From Streptomyces diastaticus subsp. diastaticus (GTDB lineage Bacteria > Actinomycetota > Actinomycetes > Streptomycetales > Streptomycetaceae), in the NCBI RefSeq assembly GCF_011170125.1, contig NZ_BLLN01000002.1, forward strand, positions 467,501-531,500: a stretch of 64,000 nucleotides of DNA, read 5' to 3'. Positions 48,004 through 58,574 of this stretch are shown here, one piece after another (position 1 is the stretch's first letter; every line of letters begins with the position of its first letter). A program made the position numbers and the translations under genes. Under the pieces are notes generated by a model that saw only the letters and a program-made list of their open reading frames with translations, ran no database searches and was not told where the DNA came from.

Positions 48004-48798
48004 TCAGGACAGCACGGGCAGCAGCGCCGAGATGTCGGCGCGTTCCCCTCCCGCCGTGAGGTGCCCGCCGTCCACGGCTTCGGTCCAGGTGGTCCGTCCC
48101 GCGGCGAGCCGCACCCAGGTCAACGGGTCGGTCTCGACCACGTTGGGCGGGGTGCCGCGGGTGTGCCGGGGCCCCGGGACGCACTGCACGACGGCGTACG
48201 GCGGGACGCGGACCTCCACCGAGCCGCCGGGTGCCCCGGCGGCCAGCGCGTCCGCCAGCACCCGCACCACGGCGGCGAGGGCCTGCCGGTCCAGCGGGAT
48301 GTCGACACCGGTGGCGCGGCGCAGGTCGTCGGTGTGCACGACCAGTTCCACCGCGCGGGTGACGAGGAAGTCGGTGAAGGTCATCGCCCCCGCACGGGCC
48401 GCGACGACCCGGTCCAGCGGGACGTCGGCCAGCAGCCGGGCGAAGTCCGCGGTGGCCTGGGTGTACCGCTCGACCGGGTCCTGTTCGGCGGCGGCCGCGC
48501 GGGCCGCCCGGGCGTTGCCCTCGGCGCGCGAGGCGGTGCCCGCGGCCCAGTCCAGCAGGGCGACCTCGGCGGCGGCCGGCGCGGGGTCGACCAGGCCGGA
48601 GCGCAGCCCGTCGACGCCGGTCGCCATGTGGGCGACGAGTTCGGCGACGGTCCAGGTGCCGAGCCCGCTGAGGGCGCTCAACTGGTCGGGGCGGAGCGCG
48701 CGCACGGCCTCGGCGACATGCGCGGCCTGCGCGAGCACGGCGGCCCGCGTCTTCACCGGGTCGTACGAACGGGGGCGGCGTGCGGAGGCTGCTGGCAT
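48004..48798 (-). CDS. Maleylpyruvate isomerase-like / sterol carrier family protein
   Basis: 264 aa from ATG 48798. The N-terminal DinB-like mycothiol-binding fold is suggested by LSGLGTWTVAELVAHMATG and by the conserved His in VELVVHTDDLRRA. The C-terminal domain resembles the bacterial SCP2-like sterol-carrier module (TDPLTWVRLAAGRTTW). Relatives use mycothiol as cofactor, which fits an actinomycete. The substrate is unknown. It sits between purF and purL on the same strand. Confidence 0.85.
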   Translation of the reverse strand: MPAASARRPRSYDPVKTRAAVLAQAAHVAEAVRALRPDQLSALSGLGTWTVAELVAHMATGVDGLRSGLVDPAPAAAEVALLDWAAGTASRAEGNARAARAAAAEQDPVERYTQATADFARLLADVPLDRVVAARAGAMTFTDFLVTRAVELVVHTDDLRRATGVDIPLDRQALAAVVRVLADALAAGAPGGSVEVRVPPYAVVQCVPGPRHTRGTPPNVVETDPLTWVRLAAGRTTWTEAVDGGHLTAGGERADISALLPVLS

Positions 48799-48932
48799 GG
48801 GCCCGAGACTACGACGACCGACGGCGGATGTGGGCCCCGGGTGAAGATCCGGCCGCGGACCGATGACCTCGCGTGCGGCTCAGCAGCCCGTCACGGGCGG
48901 GGAGTCGGCGGCAGGTGAGGGGTCGTGAGGCG

Positions 48933-48979
48933 GCGAGGTCCCGGCGCCGATCGCGGGGATCGGCACCGGGACCTCGCTT
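48933..48979 (-). terminator. Terminator of purSQL operon
   Basis: Long interrupted stem GCGAGGTCCCGG-CGCCGAT with ATCGGCAC-CGGGACCTCGC. On the plus strand it is followed by TTT, so it may work in both directions. Confidence 0.8.
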
Positions 48980-49034
48980 TGGCCGGGCGGCCGTCAGGCG
49001 GTCGGGCCGGCACGCCGTCAGGACGGTCGGGCCG

Positions 49035-51280
<2,246 letters not shown>

Positions 51281-51284
<4 letters not shown>

Positions 51285-51991
51285 GCGCTGACCAGCTTCT
51301 TGATGATCGAGGTGAAGAAGGGCAGGCCGTCGGTGCGGCCGGAGCCGACCAGCGGCTCGACGGCGTGCTCCGGGTGCGGCATGAGGCCGACGACGTTCCC
51401 GGCCTCGTTGGTGATGCCGGCGATGTCGCGGAGCGAGCCGTTCGGGTTGACGTCGAGGTAGCGGAAGGCGACCCGGCCCTCGGCCTCCAGCATGTCGAGC
51501 GTGCGGGAGTCGGCGACGTACCGCCCGTCCATGTTCTTCAGCGGGATGTGGATCTCCTGCCCCGCGACGTAGTCGCCGGTCCAGGCGGTGGCGGTGTTCT
51601 CCACGCGCAGCTTCTGGTCGCGGCAGACGAAGTGCAGGTGGTCGTTGCCGAGCATGGCGCCGGGCAGCAGGTGGGCCTCGGTGAGGACCTGGAAGCCGTT
51701 GCAGATGCCGAGCACCGGCAGGCCCTCGCGGGCGCCGTCGATGACCTTCTCCATCAGCGGCGAGAAGCGGGAGATGGCGCCGGCCCGCAGGTAGTCGCCG
51801 TAGGAGAAGCCGCCGGGCAGCACCACGGCGTCGACCTGCCGGAGGTCCTTGTCCTTGTGCCAGAGCGGCACCGCCTCCGCGCCCGCGAGGCGGATCGCCC
51901 GCTGGGTGTCGCGGTCGTCGAGGCTGCCGGGGAAGGTGACGACGCCGACCCGGGTGTTCGAGCGGGCGGCCGGGGTGGGTCCCGCGGTCAC
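51281..51991 (-). CDS. purQ: FGAM synthetase, glutaminase subunit
   Basis: 236 aa from GTG 51991, overlapping purS by 4 bp. The open frame extends to 52384 but would cover all of purS. A class I amidotransferase fold is shown by [18 protein letters not shown], the nucleophile Cys in [14 protein letters not shown] and the His/Glu pair in [11 protein letters not shown]. It supplies ammonia to PurL. Confidence 0.97.
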
Positions 51992-52245
51992 TTCTCCTCC
52001 TCCACCTTCACGGTGAAGTTCTCGATCACGGTGTTGGCGAGGAAGGTCTCCGCCAGTTCGTTGATACGGGCGAGAGCGGCGTCGTCCACCGGCCCGTCCA
52101 CTTCGAGTTCGAAACGCTTTCCCTGACGTACGTCGGAGATTCCCTGGAACCCGAGACGCGGCAGTGCACGCTGCACCGCCTGTCCCTGGGGGTCGAGGAT
52201 CTCCGGCTTGAGCATGACGTCGACTACGACGCGTGCCACTGGCAC
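51988..52245 (-). CDS. purS: FGAM synthetase, PurS subunit
   Basis: 85 aa, ATG start. It shows the PurS pattern [19 protein letters not shown] and a [17 protein letters not shown] beta-hairpin region. PurS joins PurQ to PurL and helps channel ammonia. It is the first gene of the purS-purQ-purL operon, with 4-bp overlaps at both downstream junctions. Confidence 0.97.
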   Translation of the reverse strand: MPVARVVVDVMLKPEILDPQGQAVQRALPRLGFQGISDVRQGKRFELEVDGPVDDAALARINELAETFLANTVIENFTVKVEEEK

Positions 52246-52622
52246 TCCCGGTGTGTGGTGCTGGTGCTGAGCAGGTCCGTTCAGCGTACCCGGCCAAAAT
52301 TTCTACGCGCGTAGCGAGAGTGACGGGCATCACGTTCAGGTATCGGAAGTGATGCGCTCGCGAAAAGTTCAGGGAAAATCGCACAGCGGGGATTCCGCTT
52401 CATCATGAGGGAACAATGAGAAGGTCTTCCCCAGAGATTGTCCGCCGCTGTACAAAGGAATGGCCGCGATAATGCGGCATTCCAGGGAAACAGCCGAACC
52501 ACCGGCATCACCGCACGTCCCGGCCGCGTCCCGGCAGGTCGGCGCCCGGTCACCCGACCAGGGCCCCGCCCCTCAGGCCGCGGCGCACCGGAGTGGGGGT
52601 GCCCATGAAGGGACCGATATTC
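52246..52622. other. purS / lsr2-like divergent promoter region
   Basis: 377 bp. It holds the CTACGCGCGTAG palindrome listed separately. Relatively AT-rich patches lie at 52369-52450, where the lsr2-like promoter probably lies. No gene seen. Confidence 0.4.
52303..52314. promoter_or_regulatory. CTACGCGCGTAG palindrome upstream of purS
   Basis: A perfect 12-bp palindrome 58 bp before the purS start, in a likely promoter position. It is a candidate operator for purine control. The other pur promoters in the window show no obvious copy. Confidence 0.45.
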
Positions 52623-52940
52623 ATGGCCCAGCGAGTCGTGGTCACCCTCTTCGACGACATCGACGGCGGTGAAGCCTCGGAAACGGTCGCCTTCGGGCTG
52701 GACGGCACGTCGTACGAGATCGACCTGAACCGAGCCAATGCGGAAAAGCTCCGCGAAACGCTGGAGCCGTACCTCAGGGCCGGCCGCAAGCGGTCCGCCT
52801 CGGGCCGCACCTACCGGCGGACCTCCGTCGCCGCCGACCCCGCCGCGGTGCGCGCCTGGGCGCGTTCGCACCGGATGGACGTGCCGCCGCGCGGCCGCAT
52901 CCCGAAGCGGGTCTACGAGGCGTTCGAACAGGCCAACTGA
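52623..52940 (+). CDS. Lsr2-family nucleoid-associated protein
   Basis: 105 aa from ATG 52623 (MAQRVVVTLFDDIDGGEA), with AAGGGA upstream. ATGs at 52593 and 52605 are in frame but have weaker sites. The N-terminal oligomerisation domain is followed by a linker and the C-terminal DNA-binding domain with the AT-hook-like PPRGRIPK. Lsr2 proteins bridge AT-rich DNA and silence acquired or specialised-metabolite genes. I recall a second Lsr2-like protein (LsrL, SCO4076) at this position, so this is probably that paralogue and not the main Lsr2. Confidence 0.93.
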   Translation: MAQRVVVTLFDDIDGGEASETVAFGLDGTSYEIDLNRANAEKLRETLEPYLRAGRKRSASGRTYRRTSVAADPAAVRAWARSHRMDVPPRGRIPKRVYEAFEQAN

Positions 52941-53083
52941 GGCGGCCGCGGCCCGGCCGGGCGGCCGGGGGCCGCGGGCCAGGAGGGGGCGCGGGCAGCC
53001 GACTTGCGCAACACCCCTGGTGATCAGCTAAAGTCTGGAGCACGCCGAGGGGCGAGGCCGAAAGGCCGGAACCCCCAGGTAGT

Positions 53084-53155
53084 GCGGGTGTAGTTCAGTA
53101 GTAGAACACCCTCTTTCCAAGAGGGAGGCGCAGTGTGCAATTCCTGTCACCCGCT
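53084..53155 (+). tRNA. tRNA-Gly (UCC), atypical elbow
   Basis: The acceptor stem (GCGGGTG/CACCCGC), D-stem and anticodon stem (CCCTC/GAGGG, loop TTTCCAA) are perfect. The D-loop AGTAGTA has A in place of invariant G18. The T-arm CAGTG-TGCAATT-CCTGT has G in place of T55 and A in place of G57, and in the standard register only G53-C61 pairs normally. A CAG/CTG pairing one position out of register is possible. A TAAAGT box lies at about 53029. No hairpin follows. It may be specialised or decaying. Confidence 0.82.
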
Positions 53156-53252
53156 CTTCAGCACCGCCTGATCCTCCGGGAGTCCTCGGACCACTCGGAA
53201 GTTCGGGTAGAGTGAGGGAAGCGCCGATCGGTGAGAGCCGGTCGGATGCGAT

Positions 53253-53325
53253 GCGGACGTAGCTCAGTTGGTAGAGCGCAACCTTGCCAAGGTTGAGGTC
53301 GCCAGTTCGAACCTGGTCGTCCGCT
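53253..53325 (+). tRNA. tRNA-Gly (GCC), copy 1
   Basis: Canonical cloverleaf, anticodon loop TTGCCAA, normal GTTCGAAC T-loop. It lies about 100 bp after the atypical tRNA-Gly(UCC). Confidence 0.96.
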
Positions 53326-53330
53326 CCGTT

Positions 53331-53361
53331 GAAAGGCCCCAGTCGATGACTGGGGCCTTTC
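53331..53361 (+). terminator. Terminator of tRNA-Gly(GCC) copy 1
   Basis: Perfect stem GAAAGGCCCCAGTC/GACTGGGGCCTTTC with a short loop, 6 nt after the tRNA. Confidence 0.9.
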
Positions 53362-53477
53362 GCTGTGCGTGGCGTCGCCTCGACGCCGACCGGGCGCGGG
53401 GCCGGGCTGACATTTGTCATGGCGACCGATGACAGCGCGCACTGCCGTCGGCACGGGGCGGCGGGGAGGGTTGAGGC

Positions 53478-54464
53478 ATGAAGACCGAAGACCACGTGAT
53501 CGATGTGACCGATCTGCGGCGGGTGTACGGGGGCGGTTTCGAAGCGGTACGCGGCGTCTCCCTCAGCGTCGGCCGCGGGGAGCTGTTCGCCCTGCTCGGC
53601 ACCAACGGCGCGGGCAAGACCTCGACCCTGGAGATCCTCGAGGGGCTGGCCCGCCCCGCGGCGGGCCGGGTGCGCGTCCTGGGGCACGACCCGTACGCCG
53701 AGCGTGACGCGGTGCGGCCGCGGATCGGCGTCATGCTCCAGGACGGCGGGTTCCCCTCCGAACTGACCGTCCGCGAGACCCTGCGGATGTGGGCCGGCTG
53801 CACCAGCGGCGCCCGCCCGGTCGGGGAGGCGCTGGAGATGGTCGGCCTCGGCAAGCGGGCCGACGTACGCGTCAAGGTGCTGTCCGGCGGTGAGAAGCGG
53901 CGCCTGGACCTGGCGCTGGCGCTGCTCGGTCGCCCCGAGGTGCTGTTCCTGGACGAGCCGACGACCGGGCTGGACGCCGAGGGGCGCCAGGACACCTGGG
54001 CACTCGTCCGCGAGCTGCGGGCGCAGGGCACCACGGTGCTGCTGACCACGCACTACCTGGAGGAGGCCGAGGCGCTCGCCGACCGGCTGGCCATCCTCCA
54101 CGAGGGCCGCATCGCCAGCGAGGGCACCGTCGAGGAGGTGGTGAGCGCGCAGCCGTCGCGGATCACCTTCGATCTGCCCGACGGCTGGTTCCCCGGCGAC
54201 CTGCCGCCGCTGGACCAGCTCGGCGTCACGGGCCACTCCCACGACGGCCGCACCGTGCGGCTGATGACGCAGAACCTCCAGCAGGCCGCCACCGCCCTGC
54301 TGGTCTGGGCGCGGGACGCGGGCGTCGCCCTCGGCTCGCTGGACGTCCGGGCCGCCTCTCTGGAGGAGGCGTTCCTGGACATCGCCCGCGAGGCCGACGG
54401 CCGGGGCGAGCCCTCGACGGCTCCCGCCGTATCCCTCGACACCCGGAAGGAGACGGCCGCATGA
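53478..54464 (+). CDS. ABC transporter ATP-binding protein
   Basis: 328 aa from ATG 53478, with GGGGAGGG 8 nt upstream. The ATPase domain (about residues 1-230) has Walker A GTNGAGKTSTLE, the signature LSGGEKRRLDLALAL, Walker B VLFLDEPTTGLD and the H-loop TTHYLEEAE. A C-terminal extension of about 100 residues is typical of DrrA/CcmA-type exporters. It overlaps the permease gene by 4 bp (ATGA). Drug, lipid or antibiotic export is typical of the class. The substrate is unknown. Confidence 0.93.
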   Translation: MKTEDHVIDVTDLRRVYGGGFEAVRGVSLSVGRGELFALLGTNGAGKTSTLEILEGLARPAAGRVRVLGHDPYAERDAVRPRIGVMLQDGGFPSELTVRETLRMWAGCTSGARPVGEALEMVGLGKRADVRVKVLSGGEKRRLDLALALLGRPEVLFLDEPTTGLDAEGRQDTWALVRELRAQGTTVLLTTHYLEEAEALADRLAILHEGRIASEGTVEEVVSAQPSRITFDLPDGWFPGDLPPLDQLGVTGHSHDGRTVRLMTQNLQQAATALLVWARDAGVALGSLDVRAASLEEAFLDIAREADGRGEPSTAPAVSLDTRKETAA

Positions 54465-55270
54465 GCGCCGCCACCACCTCCCCCGCTCCCGCCGGGCAGC
54501 CGGAGCGTACGCGTCCACTGGGACGGCTCGCCGCCCTGGCCCGCGCCGAGCTGGCGCTGCTGGTCCGCAGCAAGGGCGTGATGTTCGCGGCGCTGGTCGT
54601 GCCGTTCGCGCTGCCGCTCAGCGTCGCCCAGACCGTGGACGAGGAGACGCTGAAGAACGCCGGGCTCACCCTCGGGCTGGTGCTGCTGCCCGGGGCCATC
54701 GGCTTCTCCCTGCTCTTCGCCGTGTACAGCTCGCTGGTCGCCATCTACGCGACCCGCCGCGAGGAGCTGGTCCTCAAGCGGCTGCGCACCGGTGAGCTGC
54801 GGGACAACGAGATCCTCGCCGGCACCGCGCTGCCCTCGGTCGTCATCGGGCTGGTCCAGTCGGCCGTACTGGTCGCCGCCTGCACCGTGCTGCTCGACAT
54901 CGGCGCGCCCGAGGCGCCGCACCTGGCCCTCCTCGGCATCCTGCTCGGTCTCGTGCTGATGGTGGTGCTCGCCGCGCTGACCAGCGCCGTGAGCCGTACC
55001 GCCGAGTCCGCTCAGGTCATGGCGATGCCGGTGCTGCTGGTGTTGATGCTCGGCTCCGGCATGGTGGTGCCGCTGGAGGTCTTCCCCGACTCCCTCGCCT
55101 CCTTCTGCGAGCGGCTGCCGCTGACCGGCACGATGACACTGCTCCGGGGCGGCTGGACCGGCGAGCTGTCGGGCGGCGACGTCCTCACGGCCGCCGTGAC
55201 GTCGCTGGCCTGGATCGCGCTGAGCCTGTTTGCTGTACGCCGGTGGTTCCGCTGGGAGCCCCGCCGCTGA
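54461..55270 (+). CDS. ABC-2 type permease
   Basis: 269 aa with six hydrophobic segments in the ABC-2 arrangement. A soluble N-terminal tail is followed by helices near residues 32-50, 70-90, 113-135, 150-175 and 185-205, and one at the C-terminus (VTSLAWIALSLFAVRRW). A conserved loop VVPLEVFPDSLASF precedes the last helix, as in DrrB-type exporters. It pairs with the preceding ATPase. Confidence 0.9.
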   Translation: MSAATTSPAPAGQPERTRPLGRLAALARAELALLVRSKGVMFAALVVPFALPLSVAQTVDEETLKNAGLTLGLVLLPGAIGFSLLFAVYSSLVAIYATRREELVLKRLRTGELRDNEILAGTALPSVVIGLVQSAVLVAACTVLLDIGAPEAPHLALLGILLGLVLMVVLAALTSAVSRTAESAQVMAMPVLLVLMLGSGMVVPLEVFPDSLASFCERLPLTGTMTLLRGGWTGELSGGDVLTAAVTSLAWIALSLFAVRRWFRWEPRR

Positions 55271-55315
55271 CAGGGACCGGCAGCACCGCTGCCCGGCACG
55301 GAGGGACGCGTCACC

Positions 55316-56668
55316 ATGGCCGGGACCGAGGACGAGGGCTCGTACGGCGCCACCGCCCAGGCCGCGATCAGGCGGCCCCGGTCGTGGTGGGGCCGGAAGG
55401 GCACCGCCGCCAAGGTCGAGGCGTACACCCGGATCTCCTTCCAGTTCTTCCCGGTGATCCAGTTGCTGACGGCCCTCTTCTCTCTCGCCCCCGTACCGGC
55501 CCGCTCCGCGCTGCCGGTGGCGGGGGCGGTGCTGGTGCACACCGTCGCCGGGTTCCGGCTGACCGGGCAGGCGCTCGACTGGGCCGCCGGGCGCCGGGCG
55601 CAGCCCCGGCGGCTGCTGGGCGCGTACGCGACGTGGAGCTTCGTCGGCGCCGCCCTCTCCGCACTCGTCCTCGTCAAGCTGCCGTCCGAACCTCCGGACA
55701 CGTACTACACGGCTTGCGCGGGCACCTTCGTCCTCTTCCTCGCCTTCGGCTGCGGCCTCTGCGTCCTGGTGCTGCCGAGGAACCGGCAGAGCCTGGTGGC
55801 GGTGCTGGTGGCCACCTTCGGCGGCTGGGCGCTGGGCTCGCTCCTGCTGCCCGCGCCCGCCGCGGCGGCCCTCGCCCTCTCCACCCTGTTCAGCTCCGGC
55901 GGCCTCACCCTCGCCTCCCGCTTCTCCGTCTGGCTCCTGCACGCCGTCTACGAACTCGACGAGGCCCGTCACACCCGGGCGCGTCTGGCCGTGGCCGAGG
56001 AGCGGCTGCGGTTCGGGCGGGACCTGCACGACGTGCTGGGCCGCAACCTCTCCGTCATCGCGCTCAAGAGCGAGCTGGCGGTCCAGCTCGCCCGGCGTGA
56101 ACGGCCGGAGGCGGTCGAGCAGATGGCGGAGGTGCAGCGGATCGCCCAGGAGTCGCAGCGCGAGGTCCGCGAGGTGGTCCGGGGGTACCGGGAGGCCGAT
56201 CTGTTCACCGAACTCCTCGGCGCGCAGGGCGTCCTGAGCGCCGCCGGGATCACCTGCACGGTGACCGGTACGCCGACCGGGCTGCCCCGCCGGGTCCAGG
56301 CGGCGCTGGCCTGGGTGGTCCGGGAGGCCGTCACCAACGTGCTGCGGCACGGCAACGCCGCGCACTGCCGCATCGCGCTGACCGTCCCTCCGGAGAACCG
56401 TCCCGGGGACCGGCCGGCCGTCGCCGAACTGACCGTCGAGAACGACGGCGTACCGTCGCCCTCGGCCTCCCCCGACGGCGCCACCGGCGGCCACGGCCTG
56501 GCCGGGCTGCGGGAGAGGCTCGCCGCCGAGCGGGGGACGCTGGAGGCCGGGCCCGCCGGCGCCAGCGCGTTCCGCGTGGTGGCGCGGGTACCCGTACCGG
56601 CCCAGGACGCGCCGGGGCCGGCCGGTGTGCCGCGCCCCGCGGAGCCGGGCCGCCAGGAGCAGGAGTAG
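55316..56668 (+). CDS. Sensor histidine kinase, DesK/NarL type
   Basis: 450 aa from ATG 55316 with GGAGGG 10 nt upstream. Five or six transmembrane helices (about residues 45-195) with little extracellular sequence are followed by a HisKA_3 dimerisation domain with the phospho-acceptor His238 in RDLHDVLGRNLSVIALK. The HATPase has the N-box WVVREAVTNVLRHG and G-box GGHGLAGLRERL. DesK-like kinases often sense membrane state. It forms a block with the upstream ABC transporter and the downstream regulator. Confidence 0.93.
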   Translation: MAGTEDEGSYGATAQAAIRRPRSWWGRKGTAAKVEAYTRISFQFFPVIQLLTALFSLAPVPARSALPVAGAVLVHTVAGFRLTGQALDWAAGRRAQPRRLLGAYATWSFVGAALSALVLVKLPSEPPDTYYTACAGTFVLFLAFGCGLCVLVLPRNRQSLVAVLVATFGGWALGSLLLPAPAAAALALSTLFSSGGLTLASRFSVWLLHAVYELDEARHTRARLAVAEERLRFGRDLHDVLGRNLSVIALKSELAVQLARRERPEAVEQMAEVQRIAQESQREVREVVRGYREADLFTELLGAQGVLSAAGITCTVTGTPTGLPRRVQAALAWVVREAVTNVLRHGNAAHCRIALTVPPENRPGDRPAVAELTVENDGVPSPSASPDGATGGHGLAGLRERLAAERGTLEAGPAGASAFRVVARVPVPAQDAPGPAGVPRPAEPGRQEQE

Positions 56669-56677
56669 GAAGAGGCC

Positions 56678-57340
56678 ATGCCGGACCACACCCCCGAGTT
56701 GCCCGCCGCCGCGCCCGCCGCCCCCGGCGAGGCGCCCGTCCGCGTCCTGCTCGCCGACGACGAGCACCTGATCCGGGGCGCGCTGGCCGCGCTGCTGGCG
56801 CTGGAGGAGGACCTGGTGGTGGTCGCCGAGGCGGCGACCGGTCCGGAGGCGCTGGCGATGGCCCGCGCCCACCGTCCCGACGTGGCCGTCCTCGATCTTC
56901 AGATGCCCGGCGCGGACGGTGTGGCGGTGGCCACGTCGCTGCGGGAGGAGCTGCCCGGCTGCCGTGTCATGATCGTCACCGGCCACGGCCGGCCCGGCAA
57001 CCTCAAGCAGGCGCTGGCCGCCGGGGTGCGGGGCTTCGTCCCGAAGACGGTGAGCGCACAGCGGCTGGCCGAACTGGTCCGCTCGGTCCACGCCGGGAAC
57101 CGCTACGTCGACCCGGAGTTGGCCGCCGACGCCATCGCGGCCGGTGACTCGCCGCTGACCGCCCGCGAGGCCGAGGTGCTGGAGCTGGCGGCGGACGGGG
57201 CGCCCGTGGCGGAGATCGCGGCGCGCGCCGCCCTCTCCCCCGGCACCGTCCGCAACTACCTCTCCTCGGCCGTCACCAAGCTCGGTGCCGAGAACCGGCA
57301 CGCGGCGGTCCGTCTCGCGCGCGAGCGCGGTTGGGTATAG
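56678..57340 (+). CDS. NarL/LuxR-type response regulator
   Basis: 220 aa. The receiver domain starts at about residue 23 (VRVLLADDEHLIRG) with phospho-acceptor Asp73 (VAVLDLQMPG) and Lys in FVPKTVSAQ. The LuxR helix-turn-helix at the C-terminus has SPLTAREAEVLELAADG and SPGTVRNYLSSAVTKLGAENRHAAV. It starts 9 bp after the kinase stop and probably controls the adjacent ABC transporter. Confidence 0.95.
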   Translation: MPDHTPELPAAAPAAPGEAPVRVLLADDEHLIRGALAALLALEEDLVVVAEAATGPEALAMARAHRPDVAVLDLQMPGADGVAVATSLREELPGCRVMIVTGHGRPGNLKQALAAGVRGFVPKTVSAQRLAELVRSVHAGNRYVDPELAADAIAAGDSPLTAREAEVLELAADGAPVAEIAARAALSPGTVRNYLSSAVTKLGAENRHAAVRLARERGWV

Positions 57341-57365
57341 TGGTGCTCGCGCCACGGCGCAGCAG

Positions 57366-57438
57366 GCGAACGTAGCTCAGTTGGTAGAGCGCAACCTTGC
57401 CAAGGTTGAGGTCGCGAGTTCGAACCTCGTCGTTCGCT
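57366..57438 (+). tRNA. tRNA-Gly (GCC), copy 2
   Basis: Canonical cloverleaf, anticodon loop TTGCCAA. It differs from copy 1 by one compensated pair in the acceptor stem and one in the T-stem. It starts 26 bp after the response-regulator stop. Confidence 0.96.
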
Positions 57439-57443
57439 CCACG

Positions 57444-57478
57444 GAGGAAGCCCCGGTCCATCGGACCGGGGCTTCCTC
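57444..57478 (+). terminator. Terminator of tRNA-Gly(GCC) copy 2
   Basis: Perfect stem GAGGAAGCCCCGGTCC/GGACCGGGGCTTCCTC with a short loop and GTTTCG after it. Confidence 0.92.
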
Positions 57479-57555
57479 GTTTCGCGCGCCGGTGCCCGGC
57501 GGGCCGGCCCGCCCGCGCCCCTGGTGCCGGGGCGCGGCGGGCCGGCCTCGTCCCG

Positions 57556-58458
57556 TCAGCCCCAGCTGACGCCGGTCAGCCGCTCGTACGCCTCCACGTA
57601 CTTGGCGCGGGTGCGGTCCACGACCTCCTCGGGCAGGGCCGGCGGCGGCTGCTCCGAGCGGCGGTCCCAGCCGGACTCGGCGGAGGTCAGCCAGTCACGG
57701 ACGAACTGCTTGTCGAAGGAGGGCTGGGGGCGGCCCGGCTCCCACTGGTCGGCGGGCCAGTACCGCGAGGAGTCCGGGGTGAGGACCTCGTCGGCGAGGA
57801 CCAGGGCGCCCTCGGCGTCGTGGCCGAACTCGAACTTGGTGTCGGCGAGGATCAGCCCCCGCTCGCGGGCCACCTCCAGCGCCCGGCCGTACACCGCGAG
57901 GGTGGTCTGGCGCAGCTCGGCGGCGGTCTCGGGGCCGACCAGCCGGGCGACCTCCTCGTAGGAGACGTTCTCGTCGTGGTCTCCGACGGCCGCCTTGGTG
58001 GCGGGGGTGAAGATCGCCCCGGGCAGCTCCGAGCCGTCGACGAGGCCGGGCGGGAGGGCGAGGCCGCAGACGGTCTGGCTCTCCTCGTACTCGACCAGGC
58101 CGGAGCCGGTCAGATAGCCGCGCGCGACGCACTCGACGGGCGCCATCTCCAGCGACTTGCACACCAGCGTGCGCCCCTGCCAGTCGGCGGGCGCGCCCTC
58201 GGGGAGAGTGGTGGACAGGACGTGGTGGGGAACCAGGTCGGCGAGCTGCTCGAACCACCACAGGGAGAGCTGGGTGAGGACCCGCCCCTTGTCGGGGATC
58301 TCGGTCGGCAGTACCCAGTCGTACGCCGAGATGCGGTCGCTGGCGACCATGACGAGGTCGCCGGCCGTGTTCTGGTAGAGGTCGCGCACCTTGCCGGTGT
58401 GCAGATGCACCAGGCCCGGTACTTCGACGGGCTCGGGCTTTTCGACGAATCCGGACAC
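57556..58458 (-). CDS. purC: SAICAR synthetase
   Basis: 300 aa from GTG 58458 with GGGAGGA upstream. The frame is open for another 1.1 kb, but that part is antisense to the next gene. Motifs: GKVRDLYQ near the N-terminus, VASDRISAYDWVLP, VECVARGYLTGSG, and LADTKFEFG with the C-terminal DSSRYWPA. It condenses CAIR with aspartate using ATP in purine synthesis. The substrate-binding region is complete. Confidence 0.96.
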   Translation of the reverse strand: MSGFVEKPEPVEVPGLVHLHTGKVRDLYQNTAGDLVMVASDRISAYDWVLPTEIPDKGRVLTQLSLWWFEQLADLVPHHVLSTTLPEGAPADWQGRTLVCKSLEMAPVECVARGYLTGSGLVEYEESQTVCGLALPPGLVDGSELPGAIFTPATKAAVGDHDENVSYEEVARLVGPETAAELRQTTLAVYGRALEVARERGLILADTKFEFGHDAEGALVLADEVLTPDSSRYWPADQWEPGRPQPSFDKQFVRDWLTSAESGWDRRSEQPPPALPEEVVDRTRAKYVEAYERLTGVSWG

Positions 58459-58574
58459 GGTTCCTCCCCGTGGTTCTGGCCAATGCCCCCGATTCTTCCG
58501 TATCGGCCGAGGTCCGGCCCGGTCAGGGTGGCGGCCGGGGAAACGGCGCGGCCCGGGGCGGGCGCGGACGCGGG

